Positions 9,516-18,528 of a stretch of 64,000 nt of DNA are shown here, piece after piece. Location of the stretch: the NCBI RefSeq assembly GCF_013155295.1, contig NZ_JABJXT010000019.1, positions 1-64,000 of the forward strand, read 5' to 3'. Under the pieces are notes generated by a model. That model was not told where the DNA came from, searched no databases, and saw only the letters and a program-made list of their open reading frames with translations. Within the stretch, counting starts at the first letter, position 1. Each line of letters starts with the position of its first letter. Made by a program: the position numbers and the translations under genes. Source of the stretch: Pseudogemmobacter hezensis. Lineage in GTDB: Bacteria; Pseudomonadota; Alphaproteobacteria; Rhodobacterales; Rhodobacteraceae.

Positions 9516-9825
9516 CGGTCTCTCCTTTTCATAAGCGCCATTCCCTGCGGTCGCCCTGAAAAGGCACGCCCGCCTATGGCCTTCGCCAGATAATCTGGGG
9601 CGGCACGGGGCTGGGTTCAAGCCATTCGCCGGGGCGATCTGCGAAATTTTTCCGATCAATCGGCCCCGAGAGAGATCCCGCGAGAAATCCCACCAGGGGG
9701 CCGATTTCCGCCGACATGAACAGGCCTCTTCGGCGGGTTTCTCCCCTCATGCGTGCAGGGGCGGCCACGGCGCTTGTTCCTGGGGCTTTGGCATGGGCAC
9801 AGTCGCCCGCAAAAAGGACAAGAAC
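9516..9825. other. Divergent region between clpB and the 9826 gene
   Basis: A 310-bp gap without a gene. It holds the heat-shock-type promoter of clpB (9593-9621). Open frames inside it are short and not recognisable. A GGACAAGAAC ribosome binding site precedes the rightward gene at 9826. Confidence 0.5.
9593..9621 (-). promoter_or_regulatory. RpoH (sigma-32) type promoter of clpB
   Basis: Read on the minus strand, CTTGAA (9621-9616) is followed after 15 bases by CCCCAGAT (9600-9593). This closely matches the heat-shock consensus CTTGAA-N13-15-CCCCATnT. It lies about 80 bp upstream of the clpB start, and clpB is a classic RpoH target. Confidence 0.7.
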
Positions 9826-10260
9826 ATGAGCGAGCGACTCGAAGCGATTTTACCACAGGTGCCTGTTGAGGGGATCGTCATCCATATCGGCAAGGCCGGA
9901 ATCGGCATGGGCGATCTGGCCGAGGCACGCCTGTTGCCCGATGGGCGGGTGGGAATCTTCGCCGTAATCCGCCAGCGGGTGCTGGGCATTTTTCCGACCC
10001 GTCGCATGGGTTATATTGGCCATCTGGGCCCTGTGGCCGAGCGGATCCTTTCGCCCGCGCTGATCGAGGGGCTTTTGTTGCGGCTGCGCATCGTCGTCCT
10101 GACGCCCGAGCATCTGGCAACCAATGGCCCGCCAGAGATCCACGTCTCGGTCTGGGCTGATCCGCAGCGCCTGGCCCCCTGGCTGGATCTGGGGGCGCTT
10201 TATGTGCCGCCGCTGGCCGATGACCAGGATCGGGACCAGGTCAGCCTGACCACCGCCTGA
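9826..10260 (+). CDS. Hypothetical protein, conserved-looking, 144 aa
   Basis: Function not recognised. The protein has no signal peptide, no membrane helix and no cysteine cluster. The core (GKAGIGMGDLAEARLLPDGRVG, then RRMGYIGHLGP) looks like a small beta-rich fold; it is loosely similar in pattern to HIRAN-type domains, but I cannot support that. I chose the start at 9826 because AAGGACAAGAAC precedes it; an in-frame ATG at 9793 has no such site. It is divergent from clpB and convergent with the TolB-like gene, with a gap of 6 bp at the ends. Confidence 0.65.
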   Translation: MSERLEAILPQVPVEGIVIHIGKAGIGMGDLAEARLLPDGRVGIFAVIRQRVLGIFPTRRMGYIGHLGPVAERILSPALIEGLLLRLRIVVLTPEHLATNGPPEIHVSVWADPQRLAPWLDLGALYVPPLADDQDRDQVSLTTA

Positions 10261-10266
10261 ACGGGG

Positions 10267-11112
10267 TTACAACTCATAGCGGATATAGGCGAAAGCATGT
10301 CCATCCGGGGCCCAGGACGGCACGTTGATCGTGCCCTGACCGCCGATAAATTCGCGTAAAATGCGCCGCTCCTGCCCCTCAGGGTCGGAAATCATCAGCC
10401 GCACCGGCAGATCGGCCGGGTGCCCCTGGGTTCCCGGCGGATAGGACAGCCAGCACAGCCAGCGCCCGCAAGGCGAGGGGTGCGGGAACCAGTTCACCCT
10501 GTCATCGCAGAACAGCTGGCGCTGATTGCCGCCATCGGCATCCATCACCCAGATCTGCGCATGGCCTGATCGGTCACTGTTCCAATAAATTCGCCCGCCA
10601 TCATGGCTGAAATCCGGGCCATCATTATGGCCTGCGGCTTCGGTCAGGCGATGCTCTGCGCCACCAGACAAGGCACGGCAAAATATATCAACCTGGCGAT
10701 CTGAGCCCCGCACCGCCGGATACACCATGGTCAGACCATCAGGCGACAGCCCGTGCCACCAGCTCGGCGCGGCTGACGATATTTCCTCAGGATGCGCATC
10801 GGGCGCGATCCCGGCCTCGGGGATTGCATAGATCCGGGCGCCCTGCCCCTGATAATGGCTGCCAAACAAAATGCGACCGTCGCCTGTCAGACCATGATCA
10901 TTGTTGCAGCGCCCCGCCAGCCCGGTGCTGACCCTGGTCAGCCCGCGCCCATCCTGTGGCACCCGCCACAGATGCCCGCCGGAATTAACCAGAAACCCGA
11001 CGCCCGGCCACCAGTTTGGCGCCTCGATCCGCTCTTGCCCGACACGCCCCTGATGGCGCAGCACCGTGGTCACCGCACCATCCGGCGTGATGGTCTCAAG
11101 GATCGAGATCAC
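10267..11112 (-). CDS. TolB-like beta-propeller protein
   Basis: A 281-residue cytoplasmic propeller without a signal peptide. Repeated WD40-like/TolB strands end in motifs such as GPDFSHDGGRIYWNSDRSGHAQIW and MDADGGNQRQL, which are typical of the TolB C-terminal propeller and of oligogalacturonate-lyase-like proteins. It lacks the TolB N-terminal domain and export signal, so it is not the Tol-Pal protein. The start overlaps the stop of the 11109 gene by 4 bp (ATGA), so the two are probably translated together. The substrate is unknown. Confidence 0.75.
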   Translation of the reverse strand: MISILETITPDGAVTTVLRHQGRVGQERIEAPNWWPGVGFLVNSGGHLWRVPQDGRGLTRVSTGLAGRCNNDHGLTGDGRILFGSHYQGQGARIYAIPEAGIAPDAHPEEISSAAPSWWHGLSPDGLTMVYPAVRGSDRQVDIFCRALSGGAEHRLTEAAGHNDGPDFSHDGGRIYWNSDRSGHAQIWVMDADGGNQRQLFCDDRVNWFPHPSPCGRWLCWLSYPPGTQGHPADLPVRLMISDPEGQERRILREFIGGQGTINVPSWAPDGHAFAYIRYEL

Positions 11113-11882
11113 TCACGCGCTTTCGGGGTCAGCAGTTTTTTCGGGCGCAGCGCCTCGGCCGCTTTGAAGAGGCCAAAGGTCTGGTTGACGTAATTCACCG
11201 CACCGCCGATCTGGTCGATATAGGTGTCCAGCTCTGCCGTGCGCTCGGCCGCCAGCACCTGAACCGTGCGCGAAGGATCCATTCCCTCAAATTGCACATA
11301 AAAAAGCGGCTCGCCCCGGCGCAGAATGATATCTTTCTGCGGCTCATGCCATTCAAAGGCCCACATCAGCGGGCGCGGCCAGACCGAAATCGGGAACCGC
11401 CCGCCGAAAATCGTGCCCGGCAGCGGGTCGGGGCGATAATGCATGAAGGGCGAAAGCTGGGTCAGATAGACCAGCTCATCGGCGATAAAGCAGTAGGGCA
11501 GCGAAAGCTGGATCGTCGGGCGGTCGGGATAGCGCCACTCGGCCTCATTCACCAGGGTCAGCAGCTCATTAAGCTTATTGCCCCGCACCGGGCTGGCGGT
11601 GCCCAGCCGATTGATCAGCACGGGCCGCCCGTCTTTGTCGCGACCAAAGCCGATCTGCAGATCAAAGGGGCATTTCACCATGAAATACCGACTTTCCAGC
11701 TGGATCACGCCAGGGCAGCGCGCCGCGCTTTTCGCATGGGTTTTGTTTTGCTGGCGAAAGATCACCCGCTCAGGCGGGTCGTAAAGCACCGCATTCTTGT
11801 CTTTCGTCAGGAACCAGCCCACCTGGATCGGGCCAGAGCCGGGCCCCTCTTCGGGGCGCTCGACCGTAATCGTGATTTCCAT
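11109..11882 (-). CDS. Protein of unknown function, 257 aa, coupled to the TolB-like gene
   Basis: I do not recognise the family with confidence. The start MEITITVERPEEGPGS at 11882 is preferred: the longer open frame runs back through pyrF on the other strand. The body is soluble and rich in aromatic residues and prolines (CPFDLQIGF, RPTIQLSLPYCFIAD, PLMWAFEWHEP), with a late RRGEPLFYVQFEG segment that recalls a cupin-like fold (weak). The C-terminus is a helix. It is divergent from pyrF and overlaps the following propeller gene by 4 bp, so a joint role is likely. Confidence 0.65.
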   Translation of the reverse strand: MEITITVERPEEGPGSGPIQVGWFLTKDKNAVLYDPPERVIFRQQNKTHAKSAARCPGVIQLESRYFMVKCPFDLQIGFGRDKDGRPVLINRLGTASPVRGNKLNELLTLVNEAEWRYPDRPTIQLSLPYCFIADELVYLTQLSPFMHYRPDPLPGTIFGGRFPISVWPRPLMWAFEWHEPQKDIILRRGEPLFYVQFEGMDPSRTVQVLAAERTAELDTYIDQIGGAVNYVNQTFGLFKAAEALRPKKLLTPKARE

Positions 11883-12047
11883 AAAACTGCCTTCGCGTAT
11901 TTTCCTCAAAGTCGCGCCATTAACCCTGTCTGTCAATGAAACCGCTCCGGGTGAACAAGCGCTTAACAGGGCCTGCCTTTCTCTTGTCAAACCGCGCCTG
12001 CCATGACACTTGAGGCGAAACCGCCCTTTCAGCCCGGAGTGCCCCCG

Positions 12048-12740
12048 ATGGATGACCGCCTTATCGTCGCTATGGATGTGCCGAATGTGGTCGCGGGTCT
12101 GGCGCTGGCCGACCGCCTGGGCGATGCCGCCAGCTTCTATAAAGTGGGGCTTGGCATGCTGACGGGCGGCGGCATGGCGCTGGCGCTTGAGCTGAAGAAT
12201 GAGCGCGACAAGCGGGTTTTCCTGGACCTGAAACTTTTCGACATCGGTCAGACGGTTGAGAATGCGGTCAGGGGGATCGCCGGGATGGGCCTTGATTTCC
12301 TGACCGTGCATGGCGATCCGCAGGTGGTGCGGGCGGCGGCAGAGGGGAAATCGGGCACCGATCTGAAGATCCTGGCGGTGACCGTGCTGACCTCGCTGGA
12401 CCGCGCCGATCTTGACGCCAATATGATCCGCCCCGGCGATATTCACGAAATCACCGTCGAGCGGGCACAGCGCGCGCTGGCTGCGGGTGCGGATGGCGTC
12501 ATCGCCTCGCCGCAAGAGGCCGCGCAGATCCGCGCCCTGCCCGAGGCGGCGGGCAAGCTGATCGTCACCCCCGGCGTGCGCCCGGCAGGGGCCGCGAGCG
12601 GTGATCAGAAACGCATCGCCACGCCCGCGGCCGCAATCCGCGACGGCGCCGATCACATCGTGGTTGGCCGCCCGATCTGGGCCAGCGCCGATCCGGCGGC
12701 CGCGGCCCGCGCCGTCATCGCCGAGCTGCAAGGGCTCTGA
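12048..12740 (+). CDS. pyrF: Orotidine 5'-phosphate decarboxylase
   Basis: A 230-residue TIM-barrel enzyme that makes UMP from OMP, the last step of pyrimidine synthesis. The catalytic signature FLDLKLFDIGQTVENAV holds the Asp-x-Lys-x-x-Asp array. LTVHGDPQVV follows, and ADHIVVGRPIW is the phosphate-binding end. The start at 12048 (MDDRLIVAMDVPN) matches family length. An in-frame ATG at 12003 would add 15 residues of poor quality. The gene stands alone between a leftward unknown gene and the Tad operon. Confidence 0.95.
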   Translation: MDDRLIVAMDVPNVVAGLALADRLGDAASFYKVGLGMLTGGGMALALELKNERDKRVFLDLKLFDIGQTVENAVRGIAGMGLDFLTVHGDPQVVRAAAEGKSGTDLKILAVTVLTSLDRADLDANMIRPGDIHEITVERAQRALAAGADGVIASPQEAAQIRALPEAAGKLIVTPGVRPAGAASGDQKRIATPAAAIRDGADHIVVGRPIWASADPAAAARAVIAELQGL

Positions 12741-12864
12741 GCCCCCAGGGCGGCCGATCTGGCCCGCATAGCCGCGCAAATTTTCGCAGGCGCTGCCGCA
12801 TAAACCCATTCTAAACGCTCTGCGGTGCAGACTCGGCCCGATATTCAGGCAGAGGCTGCAGGGA

Positions 12865-13083
12865 ATGGACTCGATTCACCGCTTTATCTGGCATGAGGCC
12901 GGCACAGGACGTGAGGACTGGCTGGTCCTCAGCGCTATTGCCGCAGCCATCGCCACAATTCTGGGCGTCTGGATCAGCGCGGGCGGGGCGCAGCAGGTCA
13001 CCAACTCTCTTCAGAGCGTCATTTCCGATGCGGTGAACGATATCGGCAGCGAGGTGGCTGTCGATCCCGAAGCCCATCCCTGA
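12865..13083 (+). CDS. Small Flp-type pilin-like protein
   Basis: A 72-residue protein with one hydrophobic helix (DWLVLSAIAAAIATILGVWI, about residues 18-37) after a short charged leader, and a polar amphipathic tail. Type IVb (Flp) pilins have this layout, and the DWLVL segment occupies the place of the pilin N-terminal helix. A prepilin-peptidase cleavage site is plausible near GTGRED, but the canonical G-x4-E is not clean. It lies 14 bp before cpaB, which supports a pilus subunit or a minor pilin. Confidence 0.6.
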   Translation: MDSIHRFIWHEAGTGREDWLVLSAIAAAIATILGVWISAGGAQQVTNSLQSVISDAVNDIGSEVAVDPEAHP

Positions 13084-13097
13084 CGGCAGGAGAGATT

Positions 13098-13925
13098 ATG
13101 AAGCTTAAAATCCTCATGCTTACCCTGCTTGGTGTGCTGCTTTCGGTGGTGGCCGGGTTCGGCACTTTTCAGTATTCCCGCGCTCTTGAGGCCGAGCTGG
13201 CGGTTGCAAGGGTCAGTCTGCGTGCCTTTGGCGAAACGGTCCTTGTTCCGGTTCCGGCCCGCGATCTTACGCCGGGCAGCGTGCTGACCGCCGCCGATTT
13301 TCAGCAGGTGAAAATGCCGGGCAGCTATCTGCCCGACAATATATTGCAGGATTTGCCTGACGACGAGGCTGGTTTCATCGCTCTTGCCGCCCTGCGTCAG
13401 GGGGCGCTGGTGATGCGTGGCGACATTGCCACCGCTACGGGCGGTACGGACTACGGCTTCATCCTGTCGGGCGACGCCCGCGCCATCGCAATCAAAGCAC
13501 AAAATCTGCAGGATTTTATCGAAAAGCTGAAACCCGGCGATCCGGTTGACCTTTTATGGACCCGCAACACCGGGGGCGGCACGACTGAGACGAGGATGAT
13601 CGGCTCGGCACTGCGCATCCTTTCTTTGCCGATCACCAGCGGCGATGGCCCGCTGGCCGATAAGCTGATGCTGGAAGGTGCGGCCCAGGACGCGATGCGG
13701 GTGGTTGAAGCCTCGGCCTCTGGCCAGTTCAGCATTCTGCCCGCGACCCGAAAGCTCAGCCTGGAAGAAGAGCAGATCGTGATCGGCCCGGGCGATCTTG
13801 CCCGCCTGCCTTTGGTCCTGCGCGACAGCCCCTCTGACGGTCCGATCGCGGCAGCGGGCCGCCCGCGCTGCCAGACCGCGATTGTGCGCGGCGGTGCCAG
13901 ATCCCAGCTGGAGGTGCCATGCTGA
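13098..13925 (+). CDS. cpaB: Tad pilus assembly protein CpaB/RcpC
   Basis: A 275-residue periplasmic protein anchored by an N-terminal helix (residues 4-24, ILMLTLLGVLLSVVAGFGTF). It has an SAF domain (VPVPARDLTPGSVLTAADFQ, about 50-75) and the RcpC repeat region with FILSGDARAIAIKAQNLQDFIEKLKPGDPVDLLWT. CpaB/RcpC works with the secretin at the outer membrane in Tad pilus assembly. GGCAGGAGAG precedes the ATG. The stop lies 7 bp inside the start of cpaE, so the two are coupled. Confidence 0.88.
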   Translation: MKLKILMLTLLGVLLSVVAGFGTFQYSRALEAELAVARVSLRAFGETVLVPVPARDLTPGSVLTAADFQQVKMPGSYLPDNILQDLPDDEAGFIALAALRQGALVMRGDIATATGGTDYGFILSGDARAIAIKAQNLQDFIEKLKPGDPVDLLWTRNTGGGTTETRMIGSALRILSLPITSGDGPLADKLMLEGAAQDAMRVVEASASGQFSILPATRKLSLEEEQIVIGPGDLARLPLVLRDSPSDGPIAAAGRPRCQTAIVRGGARSQLEVPC

Positions 13926-15268
13926 CCGATGACCCACCAGGACAGGGTGATACCCCGGCCGCGCCTGACGCACCCATGCGGATTTGCGCCATATGCGACG
14001 GCTTTGACGCGCTGATGCGTATGTCTGCATGGCTGGTAACGCTTCCGGCGAATGCAATTCGAACAGATCTTGGCCTGTCCGAAGCGATGGCGCATTTCTC
14101 TCAGCTGAATGAGCGATATGACCAGCTCATTCTGGCGCCAGACACGGCAAAATCGGCCTCGCCAAAACTGGTGACGGGGGTGTTGCAGGCGGCGGTCGCC
14201 CGCAGTGATACGATTACGGTCCTGTTGCCTCCTGGGGCGCGGCTTTCACTGCCGCAGCTTCCGGGGCTGCAGATCCAGTATGGCCCACCATTCGCCCATC
14301 CCCGGGCAGCCTCACCCCTGGAGGCCGCACCCGACCAGCCAGGAGTGGCAACCGAGAACGCCGATGGGACAGCCCCACCCAATACAGGTTCTGTGGCCCG
14401 CCTTTTTGCCCGCATCAGGAAGCAAACGCCGGGGGCTGCCGCCATGGCTTCCAGGCCAGCGAAAGCGATCAGCCTGCCGAACACGCCTTGCCGTGTCCTG
14501 GCAATCCAACCCGTAGCAGGCGGGGTCGGGGCCAGCACTCTGGCCGTAAACCTCGCCACTGAGCTGGCGCTTCTGCCCGACGCCCCTGAAGTCTGCCTGA
14601 TCGATCTGAACCTTCAGTTCGGCAGTATTGGCACTTACCTTGATCTACCGACAAACTCGCGGGTTACAGACGCCTATCGCCAGCTCTCAACCCTTGATCA
14701 CGATTCTTTCCAGTCCTGCCTGATCAAAGCAAACGAGCATCTGCGCGTTTTCCCCGCCCCGGCTGAGATCCTGCCCATCGATGGCATATCCGAACACGAT
14801 CTGCGGCGCATTCTTTCGCATGCCCGCAGCAGCGCCGATCTGATCCTGATCGACCTGCCCCATATCATCACCGACTGGAGCGGGGCCGCCTGGACAGAGG
14901 CAGAGCTGATTTTCACGATCAGCCGCAATGATGTGCGTTCTGCGCAGAACATGTCCCGATTGCTGGCCTTGCTGCGCGCCGAACGCCTGGCAGAGGGGCG
15001 GATGTTTCACCTGCTGAACCAGGTTCCCGCACGGCCGGACCCCGAATGGCTTGCGGCGCGTTCGGGCTTTGAAAAAGGGCTCGGCACGCCGTTTTTCAGA
15101 CAGTTCAGCGATGGCGGGCTGGCCATCGTCAATGCCTGCAACTCTGGTATCCCGCTGCGTCGCGCCGCGCCTGGCAATCCTCTGACCGCAGATCTTCTCG
15201 GCCTTGTTGAGCTGCTGCAAAGCCGCATTCAGATCCGCCGCACTGCGACCGAAGCGGGGGCCCTGTGA
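13919..15268 (+). CDS. cpaE: Tad pilus assembly ATPase CpaE/TadZ
   Basis: A 449-residue MinD/ParA-like protein that localises the Tad machine at the pole. The first 130 residues form a degenerate receiver-like domain, followed by a proline/alanine-rich linker. The ATPase part begins at about residue 190 with a deviant Walker A, AGGVGASTLAVNLA, in which the usual Lys is replaced by Ala, as in other CpaE proteins. LIDLNLQFGSIGTYLDLP (Walker A' region) and LILIDLPHIITDW follow. It overlaps cpaB by 7 bp and cpaF by 4 bp. Confidence 0.9.
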   Translation: MLTDDPPGQGDTPAAPDAPMRICAICDGFDALMRMSAWLVTLPANAIRTDLGLSEAMAHFSQLNERYDQLILAPDTAKSASPKLVTGVLQAAVARSDTITVLLPPGARLSLPQLPGLQIQYGPPFAHPRAASPLEAAPDQPGVATENADGTAPPNTGSVARLFARIRKQTPGAAAMASRPAKAISLPNTPCRVLAIQPVAGGVGASTLAVNLATELALLPDAPEVCLIDLNLQFGSIGTYLDLPTNSRVTDAYRQLSTLDHDSFQSCLIKANEHLRVFPAPAEILPIDGISEHDLRRILSHARSSADLILIDLPHIITDWSGAAWTEAELIFTISRNDVRSAQNMSRLLALLRAERLAEGRMFHLLNQVPARPDPEWLAARSGFEKGLGTPFFRQFSDGGLAIVNACNSGIPLRRAAPGNPLTADLLGLVELLQSRIQIRRTATEAGAL

Positions 15269-16656
15269 TGTTCGATAAATTCCGTCAGAGCAAACTGTCT
15301 GATTTTTCGCCCGCAGCTGAGGCCGCATTGCCCGCCCTGCTGCCCGCCCATCCCGAAGAGCCCCCCTCATCAGAGGTTACAACCGCGCGCCAGCGCCGCC
15401 GCAAACTGGCCGATATCCGCCAGCAGGCCCACCATCAACTGCTTGAAATCCTGAACCTCTCCGCCCTCTTTCAGGCAAGCGAGGCCGAGATCAAGGCCGA
15501 GATTGCAGCCGTGCTTAAGACGGTGATCCCGTCCCAAAGCGTCGCCGTCAGCGGGGCGGAGCGCGATGGCCTGGTCGAAGAGCTGTACTATGAGGTGATG
15601 GGGCTGGGGCCGCTTGAGATCCTCATCAATGATGAGACCGTCTCTGACATTCTGATCAATGGCCCTGACCAGGTGTTCGTCGAACAGGGCGGCTTGCTCG
15701 AGCTGACCGACGTACATTTCCAGGATGAGGCCCATCTTCGAAGGATCCTGCAGAAAATCGTTGGAATGGCGGGAAGAAGGCTTGATGAATCAACCCCTTA
15801 TGTCGATTCGCGTCTGCCTGACGGCTCTCGCCTGAACGCCGTTATTGCCCCTATCGCCCTGGATGGCACGCTGGTTTCGATCCGCAAGTTTCGCAAAGAC
15901 AAGCTTAGCCTTGATCAGCTGACCTTTCTCGGCGCCATGAGCGACAGGATGGCAATCTATCTGCGCGCCGCCGTCGCCTGCCGGCTGAACATTGTCATCT
16001 CGGGCGGAACCGGCTCTGGCAAGACCACCCTGATGAACGCGCTTTCGGCCTTTATCGGCAAACGCGAGCGGATCATCACGGTCGAGGACACCGCAGAACT
16101 GCAGCTGCAGCAGTCCCACGTCGGACGCATGGAAAGCCGCCCCGCAAATATTGAGGGCAAGGGGGCCATCACGCAGCGCGACTGCCTGCGCAACGCGCTG
16201 CGCATGCGCCCGGACCGGATCATCGTCGGTGAGACGCGGGGCGATGAGGTGATTGACATGCTTCAGGCAATGAACACCGGCCATGACGGATCAATGACCA
16301 CGATCCACGCCAATTCGGCCCGGGATGCCACCAGCAGGCTGGAAAATATGGTCGCAATGTCCGGCATTGAGATCCCGCTTGGGGCGCTGCGCCGCCAGGT
16401 GGCCAGTGCCGTGAACCTGATCGTGCAGGTCAACCGTCTTCAGGATGGCAGCCGTAAGGTGACGTCGATCACCGAAGTCACCGGATGCGAGGGTGAAATC
16501 CTGACCATGCAAGAGCTGTTTTTCTACGAACACACCGGCATCACCCCCGATGGCAGGGTTGAGGGACAGTTTGGCGGAACCGGCGTCCGATCAGCCTGGT
16601 CAGACAGGTTCCGCCGCTGGGGCATCAACCTGCCACCTGACCTGTTCGGGGGCTGA
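15265..16656 (+). CDS. cpaF: Tad pilus secretion ATPase CpaF/TadA
   Basis: A 463-residue type II/IV secretion ATPase that powers pilus extension and probably retraction. An N-terminal domain ends near ELYYEVMGLGPLEILIND. Walker A is SGGTGSGKTTLMNAL (about 248-260); the Asp box follows (RIITVEDTAELQL), then Walker B with RPDRIIVGETRGDEV and the His box TGHDGSMTTIHANSARD. All catalytic motifs are present. It overlaps cpaE by 4 bp, and tadB starts 2 bp after it. Confidence 0.95.
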   Translation: MMFDKFRQSKLSDFSPAAEAALPALLPAHPEEPPSSEVTTARQRRRKLADIRQQAHHQLLEILNLSALFQASEAEIKAEIAAVLKTVIPSQSVAVSGAERDGLVEELYYEVMGLGPLEILINDETVSDILINGPDQVFVEQGGLLELTDVHFQDEAHLRRILQKIVGMAGRRLDESTPYVDSRLPDGSRLNAVIAPIALDGTLVSIRKFRKDKLSLDQLTFLGAMSDRMAIYLRAAVACRLNIVISGGTGSGKTTLMNALSAFIGKRERIITVEDTAELQLQQSHVGRMESRPANIEGKGAITQRDCLRNALRMRPDRIIVGETRGDEVIDMLQAMNTGHDGSMTTIHANSARDATSRLENMVAMSGIEIPLGALRRQVASAVNLIVQVNRLQDGSRKVTSITEVTGCEGEILTMQELFFYEHTGITPDGRVEGQFGGTGVRSAWSDRFRRWGINLPPDLFGG

Positions 16657-16658
16657 CC

Positions 16659-17606
16659 ATGGCACTTTCTGTCGTCTTTGGCCTGATTGTCACCCTGGGC
16701 TTCACCTTTGTTCTTGCAGCGATTTTTCTGATGTCGCGCGTTGCCGCGCAAAACCGCGTCGACCTGATCGTGCGGCGCTTTACAGGCGAGATTCGCCCGG
16801 AAAGTGGCTCGCCTGACGAAGAAGAGGCTATCGCCCTGCGCCGTGACGCGGCAGGCCGGGGATGGCTTGGCCTGCTGCCCGTTCCGGGCTCTGATGACGG
16901 GATCGTGCCGCGCAGGGTAACCGTGGTCCTCTTTCTCGGCATCACGACCACAACCACGCTTATGCTGCATCTGCTGGCGAGCCTGGGCGTCGCCACGGGA
17001 ATAGCCTGCGGCCTGATTCTTTCGCTGATTGGCTGGATCATCCAGGCCCGCCGGTTGCGCCGCCGCCGGGCCGCCGCCATCGAAGAAGCTCTGCCCGAAG
17101 CGATGGATCTGATCGTGCGCTCTCTCAAAATCGGCCTGCCGGTCGGAACAGCCGTGCAGGCGGCCGGACGCGAGCTGATCGGCCCCATCGCCGAAGAGTT
17201 TTCAGACACTTCGGCCAGAATCAGCTACGGCCAGGAGCCCGTTGGCGCATTGCGCGACATGGCAAACCGCACCGGCAGCCAGGGCCTCAGCTTTTTCGCG
17301 GCGGCCGTCGCCATTCAGTCCACCACCGGCGGCAACCTCGCCGAGATCCTCGAACGTCTCGCCAATATCGAGCGCGGACGCCAACAACTGCGCCGCAAAG
17401 TCCGCTCGATTACCTCAGAGGCAAAATGGTCGGGGCGCTTCCTGTCCTTTTTTCCCCTTGGCGCAACAGCAATGCTGCTTTCTGTAAACCCCAGCTATTT
17501 CTCGGAAATCTCAGGCCAGCCATTCTTCATCCCAATGCTGGGCGCAGTAGGAGGATTGTTGGCCCTAAACATCCTGTTCATGCATTGGCTGGTAAAAGTC
17601 GAATGA
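16659..17606 (+). CDS. tadB: Tad pilus inner-membrane platform protein TadB
   Basis: A 315-residue membrane protein of the GspF family. An N-terminal helix is followed by a cytoplasmic region, a pair of central helices (about 85-125), the conserved GspF domain (EEALPEAMDLIVRSLKIGLPVGTAVQ and TGGNLAEILERLANIERGRQQLRRKV), and two C-terminal helices. TadB and TadC form the inner-membrane platform on which the CpaF ATPase acts. It comes 2 bp after cpaF and 28 bp before tadC. Confidence 0.92.
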   Translation: MALSVVFGLIVTLGFTFVLAAIFLMSRVAAQNRVDLIVRRFTGEIRPESGSPDEEEAIALRRDAAGRGWLGLLPVPGSDDGIVPRRVTVVLFLGITTTTTLMLHLLASLGVATGIACGLILSLIGWIIQARRLRRRRAAAIEEALPEAMDLIVRSLKIGLPVGTAVQAAGRELIGPIAEEFSDTSARISYGQEPVGALRDMANRTGSQGLSFFAAAVAIQSTTGGNLAEILERLANIERGRQQLRRKVRSITSEAKWSGRFLSFFPLGATAMLLSVNPSYFSEISGQPFFIPMLGAVGGLLALNILFMHWLVKVE

Positions 17607-17634
17607 GCACATTCGACCTTGGCCCAGCGGGAAG

Positions 17635-18483
17635 GTGATTTTGACAGCTTCTCTTTTTTTCCTCGGCAGCTTCATCCTCGGCGGCTCACTCTTTGGTATG
17701 GCGATGCTCCTGGTCAGTCGCGCTCCGGACAGAGTTTTTGAGCGAAAGATCAGGTCCGAACCAGGCGAGCCAACCTCGGGCGACACCGTCGAACTGCGGC
17801 GACAGCTGGCCCAGGCCGGTTTTACCCATCCGGATGCGCCGCGCATCTTTCAGCGTATTCGCCTCGGCTTGTTGCTGATAATGGTCGGGCTGGCGGCGAT
17901 CGCAATCAGCCTTCCGGCCCTTCTCGGAGAGCGCGGGGCCGAAGAAAAGGGCATCGTTCTCGTTGCAGCCTTCCTGGTGGGCTATTTCCTGCCCACAATG
18001 GCCGTTGACCGCAGGCGAAAGGCCTGGATGAAGCGCATTTCAATTGCCTTGCCAGATGCACTCGACTTCATGCTGGTCTGTGTCGAGGCTGGTCAAACCA
18101 CCGATCTCGCGCTTCTTCGCGTGGCGGAAGAAATCAGGCCGGTCCACCCGGACCTTTCGGCCCAGCTCACCACCCTGAATGAGGCTCTGACCGCCGGCGC
18201 CGAGCGCCATGATGCCTGGCACCGCCTGGCAACAGAGACCGAAAATGACGATTTGCGCCAACTGGCAACAATTGTCGTGCAGTCGGGACATCTGGGAACG
18301 CCTATCGCGCAAACACTGCGGGTGTTCAGCGCCGATCTGCGTGACCGGCGCGTGCGTCAGATCGAAGAACGCGCCAATGTTCTGCCGACAAAAATGACCC
18401 TTGGAACGATGATTTTCACGGTGCCGCCGCTGCTGATCCTGCTGCTTGCGCCGTCCTTCTATCGTCTGATCATGACCAACTGA
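17635..18483 (+). CDS. tadC: Tad pilus inner-membrane platform protein TadC
   Basis: A 282-residue GspF-family partner of TadB. It has an N-terminal helix, a pair of helices near residues 80-125, the GspF core (LPDALDFMLVCVEAGQTTDLALLRVAEEIR, then VVQSGHLGTPIAQTLRVFSADLRDRRVRQIEERANVLPTKM), and a C-terminal helix. The start is uncertain: a GTG at 17635 opens the frame, but a TTG at 17641 sits 5 bp after AAGG and may be the true start; there is no ATG nearby. It ends the visible tad genes. Confidence 0.9.
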   Translation: MILTASLFFLGSFILGGSLFGMAMLLVSRAPDRVFERKIRSEPGEPTSGDTVELRRQLAQAGFTHPDAPRIFQRIRLGLLLIMVGLAAIAISLPALLGERGAEEKGIVLVAAFLVGYFLPTMAVDRRRKAWMKRISIALPDALDFMLVCVEAGQTTDLALLRVAEEIRPVHPDLSAQLTTLNEALTAGAERHDAWHRLATETENDDLRQLATIVVQSGHLGTPIAQTLRVFSADLRDRRVRQIEERANVLPTKMTLGTMIFTVPPLLILLLAPSFYRLIMTN

Positions 18484-18528
18484 GGCCGATATCCATGGCC
18501 CCTGCCTCTGTAAAAGAAGCAAACCACT

